64,000 nucleotides of DNA from Ottelia alismoides (GCA_037367405.1 JAZKJV010009320.1:1-64000), one strand, 5' to 3'. Numbered from the stretch's first letter, positions 22,903 to 36,760 are shown. Program-made: numbers and translations. The notes: generated from the letters alone by a model not told the origin.

Positions 22903-25095
22903 GGTATACGGTTTAAGACTATTTTTTAGACAATATAGAGAATAGGTTTTCCACCTCCGAGTCGTCTGACCCCCTCCCCCATTTTCTTGTAATTATTTTC
23001 TTAGTTTATTTTTATTTCATTTCCTAGTATTTTTTTATTATTTTATTTTCGGTATATATTTTTGCATCTCTATAATATAAATCTCTTTTTCGTGTGAGAG
23101 ACCCATTGGACTTGGAGCGACTTTATTGAAAGCTGACGAACTCGAGTAGATTGGAGGCAGGTGATTATGTAAACCGAGCCTGCTGAGAAGGCACCGAAGA
23201 ACATTTGTATTTTTAAAGAATAAAGTATTTATATGAGGTTTTTATTTATTTATTTATTTTTGTAAATAATTTGTAATAACTATATATTTCCAATGTTATT
23301 CATTTAAAGACTCGTGCATGTACCTGGACTGGACACTCGACCATTAGGCCCATTATTTGTGGTGCTTGATGTAGATCTAGGACTGTACTACGACTATTAA
23401 AGATACTAAGGTTTATTTATTGTGTTCTTAGTCCTTGAATCAACTTCACTCTTAATAGATGCACTAGACGTTCTACTTAGACAAAATTAACTTGTTCCTC
23501 GCTCGCTAATAGAACTATCTATCTAGGAGTTGTTTTCTGGTGCATTCACATAGTGTAAGTTTCAATTCTATTTAGCATATTGCATGGAGATTGTGAGGAT
23601 CACTATAAGTATTTCTATCTGAGCATGCACCAGTGTTTCATCGATTTGCATAAGCTTTTCCAACTCCTCCCTCTGTGTTTTCTTATTTAGGATTAAAGTA
23701 AATTGGGACTATCCGATAGAGGTTCTTGATCTTGAACTTCAAACCAAGCGATCACCTAATTTCAAATTAGGACTGATAAATATTATTGATTAATTAAAAA
23801 ACTAGATAAAATTGAATATCAACATCTATGGGAGAGCAACCCCATCCTTGTATGCATGCACTTCTTCATACTATGTGTGGGGTGAGGATGTAGCCTTAAG
23901 GTTAGAACCCAACACCCTAGATCTGTACCCTAAGTTTCCAGATCCGACTCTTGCAGGTTTAGGAGCAACAATCACTCACCTTCGATTATAGAGAGACATT
24001 TTGAGTATGCAAGTCTGTTATTTCCTTTAGGGTATGATATAACCTGACATCCCGGGCATATCACTCCTTTGATTGAGGTAGAATAAAACCACATTTGAGC
24101 ATTAAGGACACTCACTTGTGTGTAACCAATTCAAAGATTGTATTATCACCAATTTAAAATTGAAAAGATAATTGACCAAACCTTTACAACCTTCATTGTG
24201 TGAAGTTGGTGAACTTGGGATTTACATAGCAAATTGTATTGCATGTGTTCGAAGTCCTTGTATTTGCAAACACTGATCGTGGTTCGTGATCACTCTCCAC
24301 CTTCATTTATGAAGATGTTGGAATGTTGGTATTCATACCCAGACTCCAAGGGTCGAGCCTACATGACCATATATCTACCATCTTCGTCATCATTTTCATT
24401 CTAGAAGAACCCTCTCTTCGAGATGGTTCTTTTGCAGCCATCATTCCCTTCAGCCTCACACATTCCACTCCACTACCCACTTCTTTCTTGGTTGATACCT
24501 TGACATATGAACTGTTCACAAACTCAAAATCAAATGAATATTATCTTGATAAAATGGAGCGAGCGATTCGAGGATTGAATGGAGTACAACCGAACTTAAA
24601 AGAGAAATATGATTTCAAGTTACAATACACAATTCATTATTTGAACCGCCCTCTACTCAAGATGACTCTCTTTCAGAGTACGGTGATATTTCTTTTGTTC
24701 ATACTCTTGAAATTCAGAGTCAAGGAAATATGACTCATGACCATACTGAGACCATGACCATGAGGAATGACTACTACTCGACCCAGTATCGCATACTGGA
24801 GTCACATCATGATGAGTACGATTATTATTCTCAAATTCAAGAGACAATCAAGGATGGCATTGATTGGATTAACCAGAGAGTCAATGTTATAACCGATCGA
24901 CTTGATAATGTCATCTAGATGGTTAAGGAAATGATCGACAACCAAGGAGGAATAAGGAAACAGAGAGCAAACCAGAGACACATCTCGTGCAAGACACTTA
25001 GATACATACACCATAGATACCCGAGACAATAACCTATCCACTAAATATTCCACTTACTCTACTAAAAACACCAAAATAATAGAAAAATCAAAAAA

Positions 25096-25680
25096 TTGGA
25101 CAACACTGAAATGGAAGCATTTTGCAAAAGACTGATCTTGGAGCTTCCATTAATCAAGTCCATAAAGTATGTGCCCGATCTTCCCCGATTTGAGAAAAGC
25201 CTATTATCACCTAAGAAGATGGGTAAAACACGATTAAGAATCAAATCTCATTTAATTACTATGGCCAATTCATTTGTGATGACTCAAAAATTAAAAGCCA
25301 TAAAGTTAAGCTGTTGACTAGGATTAATGGTGAAACTGAGAATACCTACTTTACTAATGTTCAAATAGTTGGCAACTATACTATAAACATACTCCCAAAG
25401 TTTGTGTTTGACCAACTCAAACTCAAACCGCTCAAAAAGACTAGAGTGATCATTCAATTGCATGATCGATCCACTAAAAGACAAAGAGGAATTGTTTCTA
25501 TCATCATGAACTTCCAAGATGTCAAACATAGAGTGGACTTTATTATCCTAGACATTGAGCACCAAGGAAAGATGACCGAGTCTCTGATCATTTTGAGATA
25601 GCCGTTCTTAGCCTCTACTAGAGCAACTATCAATTGTAAGACTCAAAACATAAAATTTTCGAACTTGGATCAAAGCAATT
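25096..25680 (+). pseudogene. Relict B pre-protease and protease remnant
   Basis: The first frame gives FCKRLILELPLIKSIKYVPD, like the linker before Athila proteases. A second frame (25314-25601) gives NILPKFVFDQLKLKPLKKT, QLHDRSTKRQRGIV and VDFIILDIE, matching the post-active-site protease body. After a stop it continues PFLASTRATINCKT. The D-S/T-G catalytic motif itself is not recognisable. A frameshift and stops make it dead. Confidence 0.65.
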
Positions 25681-26086
25681 GAATTCTTGAGGACACACCC
25701 CATCATGAGATAAATGAACATGCTACCAACATGCGTGACTAATAAGAGACCACCGAACCAAACACTTCACATGATCAGACATCTCCCAATGAATCACAGA
25801 GTCAAAACTTGACCTTAGGAGATACATCTATTAAGTTGACTGCCGAGCGACCAAAGCTGACATCGCCAAGAAGTTTTCACAGTCAAAAAGGGAATACATG
25901 ATTACAAATATAAATTGTCCATATCCCCTTTATGGAGATCTCATTTGTTACGATAGAGACTAAGGTGACCACCCATAGTTTGCTCCTCCGCCACAGTCAT
26001 TTCAGACTTCCTTGATCATTATTGTGATACGAAACTCAACCCATCGCCTGAACGACCAAACTAGTGGAGTTTGTTTTTGCTCTCTT

Positions 26087-26121
26087 CTATACTTAGGCTG
26101 ACCAGAGCCTAAGTATGGGGG
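26087..26121 (+). other. PPT-motif hairpin in relict B
   Basis: CTATACTTAGGC and GCCTAAGTAT flank an 11-base loop and run into GGGGG. This is the same hairpin as the four-copy arrays in C and E, here on the plus strand in agreement with B's orientation. Confidence 0.6.
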
Positions 26122-27529
26122 CAGGCTTCTACCCCATTCTTTCTTCATTTGCATCCCCTTATATGTAGAATATGTTAAGTATAGGGGAGATGAGTTGCAT
26201 TTGTGTACATACTTTGTATTGCATTGTGCTATATTGGATTATACTTTATGTATACAATACTTCCTTATACTGGTATATTGGGTAAATCTTGTAAAATTTG
26301 TAAAATATGTGCAATCTATAAAATACTTGTAAATATGTATAATCTTTGTAAAGTATCTAAAATTATTGTAATATTAAAAAACAAAAATACAAAAATATTA
26401 AAAAACGTAAAAATATAAAAATGCAAAATTAAAAAAAAAATAAAATGAAAAATTCATTAAAAAACAGCATCTCATGCTTCAGCATTTCATATAGCATATC
26501 ATGCATATGCACTAGTAAAAAGTGATTGGGTTTTGAACTGAATTTCGAGTAGAATCTGAATGTGGACTTGACTTGGCCTTAATCTACTTAATTTTCGGAG
26601 GAACTTCACTGAGAAGTAGGATTGTAGAAGCTTTGGGTCTTAGACTTAAAACTCCGAGTTCCGCATGACAATTTTCAGAACCCGACTCTTAATTTCTAAG
26701 ATGATTGCCTCATTCTGAATATGACTCTTGAATGGAGAATTAATCTAGGTTCTAGCACTACGCACTGAGATCAACTCAAATGGGGTGTTGGAAGATAGTG
26801 TGGCTTCTTCTCTTGTAGCGTGAGCTTCTAAAGATCGGAGTATGGGTTGAAATAAAGCTTTCGATGCGGAATAATCTGCTAGTATTTAACCGTTCAGTCA
26901 AGGTGGGTCCAATGCAACCACCTCACATGGATGTTGACACTTGTACCCAAAAAATGTACCCTGAGTAAATGGGAAACTTTAAAAAAAGCCTAAAAATAAT
27001 GTAGAGAAAATATAAAAAATCCCAATTTATTGACTACAATGGTCCAATGCCTACACAGCGAAGACTTGACTACAATGGTCAAGCTTCAAACATAAGACTT
27101 AACTACATTAGCTAGGCTCCAATTTCTTCCCTCTTTCTCCTTTTGATAGTACTAGCATTACTTGAACTTAGAAGGAAATATCTAACTCCTCGAGGACTAG
27201 TTACTGAAGGAGAAGATCACATGGTCGTTCAACATTTCAAATGGGAAGAGCTAACACCCTTCACATACAAGAGACAATTATTCAATATTCATAGAGTATG
27301 ATTTGGGAAGGGTTGTATCTAAAATGACTTCTTAGCCGAACCTGTACAGTGACTTGGAGAACATAGAGACAATTGATTTTAAACTCCTAATTCTCACAAA
27401 AGTTACGCCAAATTATTAATCCAAAGGTCAGGTCAAGCTCCATTTTCACCTGTTGTTCATGATCGTGGTATGGAACCCAATCTCATTTCACTACCTCATT
27501 TTTTAGTTGCTCGAGGACGAGTAATAAAT

Positions 27530-30218
27530 CCCATATTTATCAACAATATTTATACTTATTATCTCTCTAGATTAAGAAATTCATTAATTATAATTAATAA
27601 TTAACGTTATTTAATAATTAACATGTTGTAAATAATTAGCCCTAAATACATGTAAATAAAAATTATATTATGGTGCCTATATTTTATGTGTTTCTTATTT
27701 ATTAAAAATCTAATAAAAATAGTTTAATATTGTATATATTTAATTTAACAATAAACATAAAATAAAAATAATAAATTAAAATGCCTATTTTCAATCCTTT
27801 AAAATTATTATAAAAAATATCACCATGTATATATGATATATTTTCTCATTGAGTTCTACATGAAATTATAGATCTCATTGAGATCTACACCTTTCATGTT
27901 GAATACTTTTTCTAATTCAATTCTTATGTATTTTATTAGGATTTTATCTGATTTAAATCATTCTTTGAATTTTATTGGGTCGCGTGGCGCCTCCTCTTTC
28001 TCCTACGTGGCCCATCCTAATATCCCAGATCGCCTACACTTTGGGTCATCTGTTCATCTTGATCAGATGACCATCATTGTCCTACACCTGCATGCATCAG
28101 AACCTTCTAATCAATCTAATCAGAGAAAATCTCAGCCATCTGCTTCCGTCGCGATCTTCGCCCTACGATTAAAATCATCCAAAGGCTAGAGAGTCTCCTT
28201 AAACCTCCAACAACTTCCTCTAGCAGTCTCAAATGCCTTCAAACCGCTTAACTTTATCCCATTAATCCACCCTCCTCAAGAAATGTCTATGTATCCAAAC
28301 CACCTCCTAACGTAACACTAACCTCCATCTTCTTCGTGCTAAACCCAACTTCCATATTCATCCACCCTTTACACATCTTCAAGCAATTGAAACCATCGAC
28401 GTAACCACCTGGAACCTCTGTATTTTTTTCTTTAAATAACCCTCAATTGAGACCGAAACCGTTGTCTACCCTTGAGTGAAGAAACCCCTGGCCATCTTTC
28501 CTCTTTGTGACAGGGTGGTTATCTTCTGGTGAGAACCATGGCTATTATGCCATGCTATAATGCTCCTAGAGCGGTTGTTTGAGCTTAGTGCCATGGCTAG
28601 ACACTTGAAGTGAAGACCCTGAGGTTTGCAAGACATGAAACCCAAGACACTCGCTTCGTTGCATTCATCTTCAATCCAGGTAAGATTCGTTGCTTTGTTT
28701 TATTCTCACTTCAACTATTTAATTAGGATTGAGTAGTTAGCGATTCCTTAAATTAATGTAACCCTGACCTTTGCCGGAGGTCCGTGACCTTTGCAAGAGG
28801 ATTCGAACCACCTCTTCCCTTCTCCAGAGCATGATCTCACCCGTTCCCCTTCTTTCTATGATCATTGGAGAAGAACCCATAGGGTCCCATCTCCTCCACC
28901 ACTTGTTTGGCCCTCTGTTTCTCCTCACTTTTGCATGCACACACACTTCGTTATGCTTTGGCGATTGTTTCCTAACTTTGTAGGTATTCAATGGTTGGGA
29001 TTTCAAGAGGGTTCCAATGTCCCTTTATGCCTCTGATGAGCTTGTGTGAACTGATCGATTCAGGGAGCACCAGGGCATCAAAACCTCATTTACATCATCG
29101 TCATCTCATCAGGAAGATGGTTGGATCTTTACTGAGCTCGGAGCAACAAGGAAGAGGAGAATCAACCTCGCTAGAGCCCCACCAAGTCCACCGCAAGTAG
29201 AGGAGGAGAAGCTTGGGTTAAGAATACATGCACCATTCGATCTTCTTGATCGGACGGTTCATACCCTACTAGAGCCAGATGTCCAAACCTGCAGCCCCAG
29301 ACGACTCCAGACTAGAGCCGAAGCAACCGGCACTCTCCACGTGGCCCAAATCACGAGCCTCATCTCGAACCTAGATCGAGCATGCGTTATACATGTGAGG
29401 TTTGGGAATTTTGCAATGCTGCATCGTAAAGTCTTCAAATTTACAAGCATGTCCCTCCAGGGTGCGTGCCTCACGTGCACGCCTTGGAACATTTATGAAT
29501 TAGCCCCTTTGGGTTATCTTTATTGCACTTTAGTCCCTTCATGGACTTGTTTGTTATATTTTGTGTTATTTATATTATGTTTTTGTTATGTTTATGCCCA
29601 TGGACCCTTGATTGAATAACTTGAGCAATATATCTCTGATTCAAGTGATTTTAGATTCACTGTGATCCTTATTTAATTGTCTTTGATATGATATGATTTA
29701 TTTCCTGATTTGATAATAAAATAAGGATCGATTTACCAGATATAACTTAGATGGTATTATTAATACTAAATGAGCAGTGGCTCCTTCATAATTTCGCAAT
29801 TGGACCTTAATTCTTGTTATCATTATTGCTTAAGTTTAGAATTTACTTTCAGGGCATAATTTATGTTTATACATACATGTGGTTAATAAATTAATTTTGT
29901 TCATTGTACTGATTATCTAACATGCATTAAAAACCTATTAAAAATGCATGCTAATTCATCCATAATGCCTTGTGTTGCATTGCAGCGTGACTGTTCTTTT
30001 GACCTAGATTATATATATATATATCACTTAGTGAAGATATTAAATACATTATTAATTGTATTAATAGCTCGTGTACTTGTGTTTTACCCTAGACTTTCCC
30101 ACGATATAAATTCAAACCAGATCCTCTTCGTAGAGATTATTCTATTTGGTTCTGATTGAGTGACGATTAATCGTATTACGATGAATACTTATCATCATTG
30201 CCAATTAGCGATTCATCA
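27530..30218 (+). repeat. Second LTR of relict B (or LTR of a related element)
   Basis: It ends GATTCATCA, followed by two bases and a degenerate PBS. The left end is approximate, just after CTCGAGGACGAG. It shares blocks with the first LTR, for example AGATCTACA plus TTTCAT near 27880 and 20170, and TTTATCTGATTT. A TATA-like TTTAAATAACC lies at 28431. Because internal 3'-type sequence precedes it and a PBS follows it, this LTR joins two element bodies. Confidence 0.55.
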
Positions 30219-30220
30219 GA

Positions 30221-30238
30221 TGGCGTCGTTTCCAGGGA
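30221..30238 (+). other. Second degenerate tRNA-Asp PBS of relict B
   Basis: TGGCGTCGTTTCCAGGGA matches the canonical tRNA-Asp PBS at 15 of 18 bases. The following leader is cut after about 110 bases by element C at 30350. Confidence 0.75.
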
Positions 30239-31710
30239 CACAACATTAATATAATTATTTAGGTTTAATATCTTGTTTAGATAATTATATATGATTTAGG
30301 TCAAGTTGTTTTGTATTGTTTTGCTGCATTGTTTGTGTTCTATTTAATGTGATAACACGGATTTTCCACGAGGGTCACCATGAATAATATAAAAAGTGTC
30401 GTTGAGGCGACCACTCACAGAAGACCGGTGTTAATCAGCAATTAACCCACAATAAAAGAATAAAACAATCAAGCTCAAAAAGAAATGTGAATTAACCTTT
30501 ATTACTCTACCATAAAATGTATAGGGAACAAGCATATAGAGGTCGAACCACAGAGAGCAATACAAAAATGCGATAGCCTACATGTAACTCAGAGTCATCC
30601 TTGTGGGAAGTGGGTTTGTGAATTTTATAATTTTTTTATTTTATTATATATATATATATATATTATTATTTTTTATTATATATATTATTTTTTATAATAT
30701 AATTAGGTAATATATATATATAGATAATATAAATATATAAATATATGTATACCCAGAAAGGGTGAGAATATAGCTTATAATACATACAATATATATATAT
30801 GTATATATAAGTATAGTAATAATATATATATATTTATATTTTAGGGTTAATAAATAGATATATAAATACATATAAGTAGATATATATATATATATATATT
30901 TATTTAGGGAATATATATATAAGTGGGTACTATAATATTTATAAAAATATACAAAAATAGTCAAAAATTCAGGAATAAAGTCTTTTTGGGATTTTCATGT
31001 TTTTTTACTGTTTTTGTGAATTTTGGGCATTTTTCAAAACATTCTTAGTATTTTTAAATAGCAAAATAAGAGCAAACAGTGGAATAGGGTCTGGCTGTAA
31101 GAAAAATAGGAATTAAAAATAGCAAATAGCCTCAAAAATTTTCCACATTATTTTTTAAAGAAAGATAATAAAATATAGCATAAATAGGGATTGAGTTCAC
31201 ATTTTTCTGATTTTTCTTTGATTTTATACATTTTTTTGAAGTTTTTGGGTATTTTTCTATTTTTAAGGTTTTCCTTTTGAGATTTTTAGGAATTTTTGGA
31301 CCAATACTGAAATAGGTCAAAATATACCATAGCTAATTTTTTTGGGATTTTTCGAGGTGTTTTAATATTTTTTGGTATTTTATAAGCTAAACAGTAAATA
31401 AAATGTATGTTTTTGGTTTTTAATAAATGCAAAAATGCAACAAAATTAAAAACTAAAAATATAGCATGCAAGGGTACACTAACAGGAGCTTATGTCTATT
31501 TTTGCAAAATTTTTCGAAGAAAGATGAAGCACAAAATAAATAGACAAAGCATTCAAAAATAAATGGCATGGCAGGGGTGTTTTTGCAAATAAAATAATTG
31601 ACAGGGGCATAGATGCAAAAATCACAATAAAAATGAACGTTAACTTTTATTTTCAGGACCATTTTACAAATACAAAAACCCGGCGGGCTTTAAATGCAAA
31701 TATCACGCGC

Positions 31711-31733
31711 CTCACGTGGGTGTTGCACGTGAG
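31711..31733 (-). promoter_or_regulatory. CTCACGTG/CACGTGAG palindrome in LTR C
   Basis: Two 8-base arms flank a 7-base spacer. The arms form a double G-box in DNA and a perfect 8-bp stem in RNA. It lies about 1.1 kb downstream of the TATA box at 32860, within the transcribed part of the LTR. Confidence 0.55.
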
Positions 31734-32859
31734 GCACAGAGGGACTAAAAAGTAAATACACAAACGTCAGGGGGTGGACTGCAAATTTTACACTTTATTT
31801 ACAACGTGACCTTTAATTTTTAGGATTAAACTATAAATACAAAAAGCGGGGGGGATGTGTATGAAATTTACCACCATAAGGCGCTTCATCCTGCGGCGCT
31901 AGATGCGCCACTTATCCACGTGTCGAGCATCGGACGGTCGACGCTGATTCACCGATGAAGGGTGCGGATTAGAAGCTCCTGTCTGATCTGACGGTTGGGG
32001 CATATCTTCATCGGACGGCTCCTGTTGGATCTGGGACGAGCCTCCTGATCCGACGTCGCTGGAGCTCCCTGGAAGAACAGGGAAGGAGCTCGCGCCTGGT
32101 GAGCTTCGATCGAGAAGCTTGGGCTCCTCCGGGGCTCTCCGGCGCGTCTGAGGTGGTCTGCACGTAGCTGGAAGCATCCCGCGTCGACTGATGGGTCCAT
32201 CATGGCTCCTGGAGGTCCGAGTCGCTCGGACGAGGTCGAAGAAGTAGTGGACCTCCAGGAACCTCTTCCTGGTTCGATTCGAGCCCAGATGGGCTCTATC
32301 CTTCATTTGACCCGCAGAGGAAAAACCGGGGGCGAGAGGGCTACCTCCTCGACCCGGGGTTTTGAAGCTGCGAAGCAAAATGGAGCGGGGCGGAGGGGCT
32401 CCGATGAACGGCGGAGGTGGAGCCCCGATTCGCCAAGACCAGGGGTCCTGGGTTGGTCAACGGTGATGGAACGATGGAGAATGCGATGGGGAGTGAAATG
32501 GGGTGCACGTGGTGGTCGGAGACAGTGGGTTTCACAGTGAAGAAGTCACCGGAGCGGAGCTCCGGCGAACTTCGAATTTTAGATTTTACGCTAAAGGGAT
32601 TAACTACAAACTAATCTAACTACTGGAATTAAAAACTAACATTAAAAACTAACTAAAATGCATAAAAGGACATCTCTTATACCTGGGGGCCACCAGGGAG
32701 CAGGGCGGACGCTGGAGCTCCGCCGCATCAAAATTCTCCTTCCTCCGGCCGAGTCGAGGTGCTGGGCCACTCCCTCTGTCACGAGGAATGGTCCAGGAAC
32801 AAGATCAAGGCGTTGGGTTGGAATGAAATTGGCCAAATTCGAGGAAGGAGGCGGAGCTA

Positions 32860-32871
32860 CTTATTTATAAA
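32860..32871 (-). promoter_or_regulatory. TATA box of LTR C
   Basis: The minus strand reads TTTATAAATAAG, a strong plant TATA match, with GCCAATG immediately upstream. It sits at the edge of the GC-rich domain, and the predicted transcript runs to lower coordinates. LTR A has a weaker version; LTR E has no clear equivalent. Confidence 0.5.
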
Positions 32872-34462
32872 CATTGGCGAGTAGCCTTATTGACCGGAGA
32901 TTATTGATTAATCCAATGAGCATCTGATCGATCCAAGTTATTGGCGGGCATCATGGATAATCAGAGAACAATTCTTGTGAAGGAAGCGAGCTCGATCGAT
33001 GGACGAGATGAACGTAAAAAATGGAGGAAATCGGGGGAGTTGACAGTTCAGAAGTGCCAGAGCAGGGATGGGACAGTTGACCAGGGGGTCAACGAAGGCC
33101 GGCGCCTCATTGGTCCACGTCAGCCGCTAAAGGAAAAAACCGAAAATTTTAGCCTAAATTGATTTATTTACCATAGTAAATGATTTTATTCGAATTTTCT
33201 CAAAACATAAAAAATGTGTATTTTATTCATGTAGTATTTAATTGTGATTTTTATTGAATTTTTCGAAGTGTTTTATTATGGTTTTAATTTGATAATGTGT
33301 ATATGTATGTATTTACATGTATTTTTGTATATTTTATTTTTAATTTGTTTTTTTTCTTTTATTATTTTATTGGCTTATTTTATAAATTTATAATTTATTT
33401 TTGTGAGTATAAAGGTATTTTTATTTAATTTTTAGGAGTTTATTTACATTTTTAAATAAATAGGTATAGGTATATGTAGGTATCCTTATAGGTATTTTAC
33501 CTATGTATTTTGTATACTTAATTTATTTAATGTATTTTCTTGATTTTTATTTTGGATTTACATTTTTTGAGTTATGTATAATGTATACATTATTATAAAA
33601 ATATAAAAGAATAAAAGAACCAAGGAATAAAATCCTTTTTATTTATATAAAGATATATAGTATAGGTATTTTGTCTATGAATTTTGTAGACTTATTTTAT
33701 TTTACAAAGTCTTTTTGGTTTTCTTTTATTTTTAATATGTGTATGCATTATATACATTGTTTACAAAATTCTAAAATTATAAATTTGTTGCAATAATGAA
33801 TAATGAATAAATGTAATAATTTATTCAGGTATTATGTACAAGGAGGGCCAAATACCTAACTTTTGCACATGGACTCCAAAAATTATGAAACAATTTTATT
33901 AAATAGTTCATGGAAAGCTACATACAATTAAAGGTGAGTTTGAGTGATTTGGAGTTTTTATTTGCAAGATATGGGTCTGTGAATTTGAGATTTTGGCTTT
34001 TTTATTCTGTGTATAGACTGTGCACTGAGTATTATTTTTACACAAACTCAATTTTGTAATTTTATTTACATTATTATCTACAACTTTTATGAACAAAGTT
34101 TCTTTATTTGATGAATAAATAATTATGTACAAAATAGGTGTCAAAAATGCATGAATAAATGAATAAATAAATGAGGTATTTATTGTATACTGGCCCTTAT
34201 CTCCCCCCTACTTTATTCCTTGTCGACCAATACCATGCTGGCCATTGTCTCGGGTTTTGGGTCATAAAATATCTTCAATATTTTATTCCTTTTTCTTTTC
34301 TTTTCTTTATTCTATAATTTTGGCATAAAACCTTATTTAATGTGTAGTTAATACAATGATTTATGAATGCTATTATGTACAACTTGATGCTATTTCCATG
34401 CATTTGCTGGGGTTTTTGAGGCCAAAATGATAGAATAAAGGTGATGAAATGGAGATTCATCA

Positions 34463-34476
34463 CCCCCCTATACTTG
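34463..34476 (-). other. Polypurine tract of element C
   Basis: The minus strand reads GCAAGTATAGGGGG directly before the LTR start TGATGAATC. The core AAGTATAGGGGG recurs in the hairpins at 36761-37117. It primes plus-strand DNA synthesis. Confidence 0.85.
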
Positions 34477-35879
34477 CCTTTGCTAGTCCCTAGCAAACAC
34501 TTATGCAATAAGTACAAAAAGAATAATGAAAAGAAAAAGGAGAATGAAAGAAAGATAGAGTGAATAGGGGTGCTTTCAGTGCAATGCATGTCTTTACAAA
34601 ATCCGAATTTGGAGCTCCTGTCAGACCTTAGGTGTAGATGTGTGTGGAACCTAGTCGGGAACCAGCTCTAAGATACAACAGCCTTCGATAGTCACAGAAC
34701 TCGGTTCAACCCACCTCAATAGCCTGGTCAGAACCAGTCTACATCATACGCAAACCCTTATAACTATGAAGCTGACTTGTACAGTGTAGGTGATAGTGGC
34801 TCTCCCCAACTGAAATGACAAAGGAACTGACTTCTCCAGAATGACAACCCAATGATTCCCCAATCCAACAGCTCTTTCCTCGAGGAGCAGGGTATTCCCT
34901 TCTAAGTTCAAGTGGCAACCAGCTCAAGAGGAGGGAGTGAAGAGAAGAATGGACGGTAGCCAGTGTAGCTACCTATCCTGGGATGCAAGACCAGTGTAGT
35001 CAAGTCATCCAGCTGCAGGCTCACATATTTGTCTTTGGAACTCAAGCTTGCTTATTGACTTTGTACATACTTTGCAGGCATTTTATTTTTGTACAGGCCT
35101 GACCATTTTTTTTTCAACATACTATTCACAACATCATTTACATAAGGAGTTTTTCCTCTTGAGCCGATAGACTATCCCTCTTTTGAAGCTTTATCGCAAC
35201 CCACAATCTCCTGTCTTTAGACTTCATGGCTATTGGACCAGGTTGGGGTGCACTTCCCTCCCTAGACGAGGACGAATGTTTCCACCCGTGTGCGTCTCAG
35301 ACTGGCAAATCCAACCCCCTCACCACTCCAACTGAGTTGAGCCAAGTGAAAAGTTCAAGTGTCCAAGTTAAGTCACGGTCGGCAAGAGTCGTACGTGTGT
35401 CTCGAAAAGTTCTAGTTAGTCCACTGAGGTAACTTGAACCCAGCCCTGATTTCTCAAAGAATTAAGTCTGCATAGACCTGAAGTACCTTAAACCTAGTTC
35501 CCGTAAGGTTCCAGTGCAGTTAGGTGCGGTAAGGTCTAACCAAGCTCCAATTTGAGACTTTATTGGACTGATTCAATTATCAAGCTCACTCAAAAAGAAT
35601 ATGAATGGTATGCTTATGCTATGCACAATGAATGATGCAATTTTTCACAAAGAATTTATAAAAATCAAAGAATCTTTTTACACAAAGAATTTTTTTGCAA
35701 ATAAAAACTTTATACATACAAAAAGGTACATACAATTATTTACACGGGCGTACCGCTTTATTTACAAGCTGTATGGATTTTCAAAGACTTTACAAGTTTT
35801 ATTGGCATACCGAAAGAATTTTATGCATTTTATTTTTTATTTACAAGTCTCTGTATCAATGCTCTTTATGCTTCAGCTC

Positions 35880-36625
35880 TAGTTTTGAAAATAGTTTTTG
35901 CAAACTATAGGACACGATAATTTTTGCAATCATTTACACACATTTGAAAACTATTTTTGCAAAGGTTTTTCACACTATATATATACAATTTTCACAATAG
36001 TTTTGACAAGCATTTTTCAAAATATTTGCACATAGGTTTTTCAAATCCTTTCTTTCACACGAAGAAAAAGTTTTTCAATCAAATCAGTTTCACACAGGTT
36101 GAAATCATTTCACATCAAAATTTTCCAAACTGGTCACACTATTTTTCAAATCATACTGTATAGGTATCTGATTTATTAATCAGTATATACAAAAGAAGAA
36201 AAATTGTATTTGTTATATAGTAAGGTTTTTATCAGTTTTATTTGTGATGATTCCTTATTTACAAATAAGAGATTTTTGTGCAGACTCCTCAGACTTATTC
36301 AAGAACCATTTTTGACAAGAGTTTTGAAAGCTTTAGTCCAAAATAATTTTGCAAACATGTAGACGTATTTGAAAATGATTTTACAAAGGTTTTACACATC
36401 ATAGATAGGTTTTTTAAAATAATTTTGACAATCGAATTTTTACAATCATTTGCACACTGATTTTCACACATTTTGATTTCACGCAAAGGAAATAAATTTT
36501 ACACACAAAACTGATTTTTCAAAAGTTGAATACTTGTACACACTATTTTCAAACAATTTTCACAAGGTTTATCAAAGAAGCTTTCTTTCACAAAACCTTT
36601 TTCCTGACTTAATAATCAGTATAAG
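35880..36625 (-). repeat. Diverged tandem duplication in C 3' region
   Basis: Two units of about 310-330 bases (about 35880-36190 and 36300-36625) share the same order of motifs. Each ends in CTGA(T/C)TTA(T/A)TAATCAGTATA. Element E has a single such unit (about 48740-49060). Confidence 0.5.
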
Positions 36626-36760
36626 TACAAAGAGCCTGAGGAGCTCACAATCATCTTTTATTATTATAGAGCTACCTTTTACATTTTAATTTATATTGGG
36701 ATTATATATTTTATTTTTCAGTATGAGTTATGGCTTATAGTATATACATGGTATATACGA

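Larger units (their letters stand above)
22903..27529 (+). mobile_element. Internal region of relict B (Athila/Tat-like, eroded)
   Basis: The region 22903-24300 is leader-like and non-coding. A fragment at 24730-24918 encodes a coiled-coil-like tail (QIQETIKDGIDWINQRVNVI), resembling the post-capsid region of gag. A protease remnant follows at 25096-25680. RT, RNase H and integrase are absent between 25700 and 26080. A PPT-motif hairpin lies at 26087-26121 and a PPT-like AAGTATAGGGGAGATGA at about 26176. The last kilobase ends with TTGCTCGAGGACGAG (about 27507-27521), a sequence often seen before the 3' LTR of Tat-branch elements. It is a non-autonomous or heavily deleted relict. Confidence 0.6.
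30350..34462 (-). repeat. 3' LTR of element C (4113 bp)
   Basis: Plus-strand ends are TGATAACACGG and GAGATTCATCA. It contains a TA-rich microsatellite block (30630-30940), T/A-rich sequence, a CTCACGTG/CACGTGAG palindrome (31711-31733), a GC-rich domain (31880-33140) and a second AT-rich block. Its inner end touches the PPT at 34463. Its outer end lies in relict B leader sequence; the base pairs TAATG at 30345-30349 are the expected target duplication. Confidence 0.93.

Noticed and set aside
24323..24733. 136-codon plus-strand ORF in relict B
   Set aside because: No recognisable domain; it lies in eroded leader/gag sequence. I could not support it as a gene.
30692..30964. 90-codon Tyr/Ile-rich ORF
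   Set aside because: Product of the TA microsatellite tract in LTR C.
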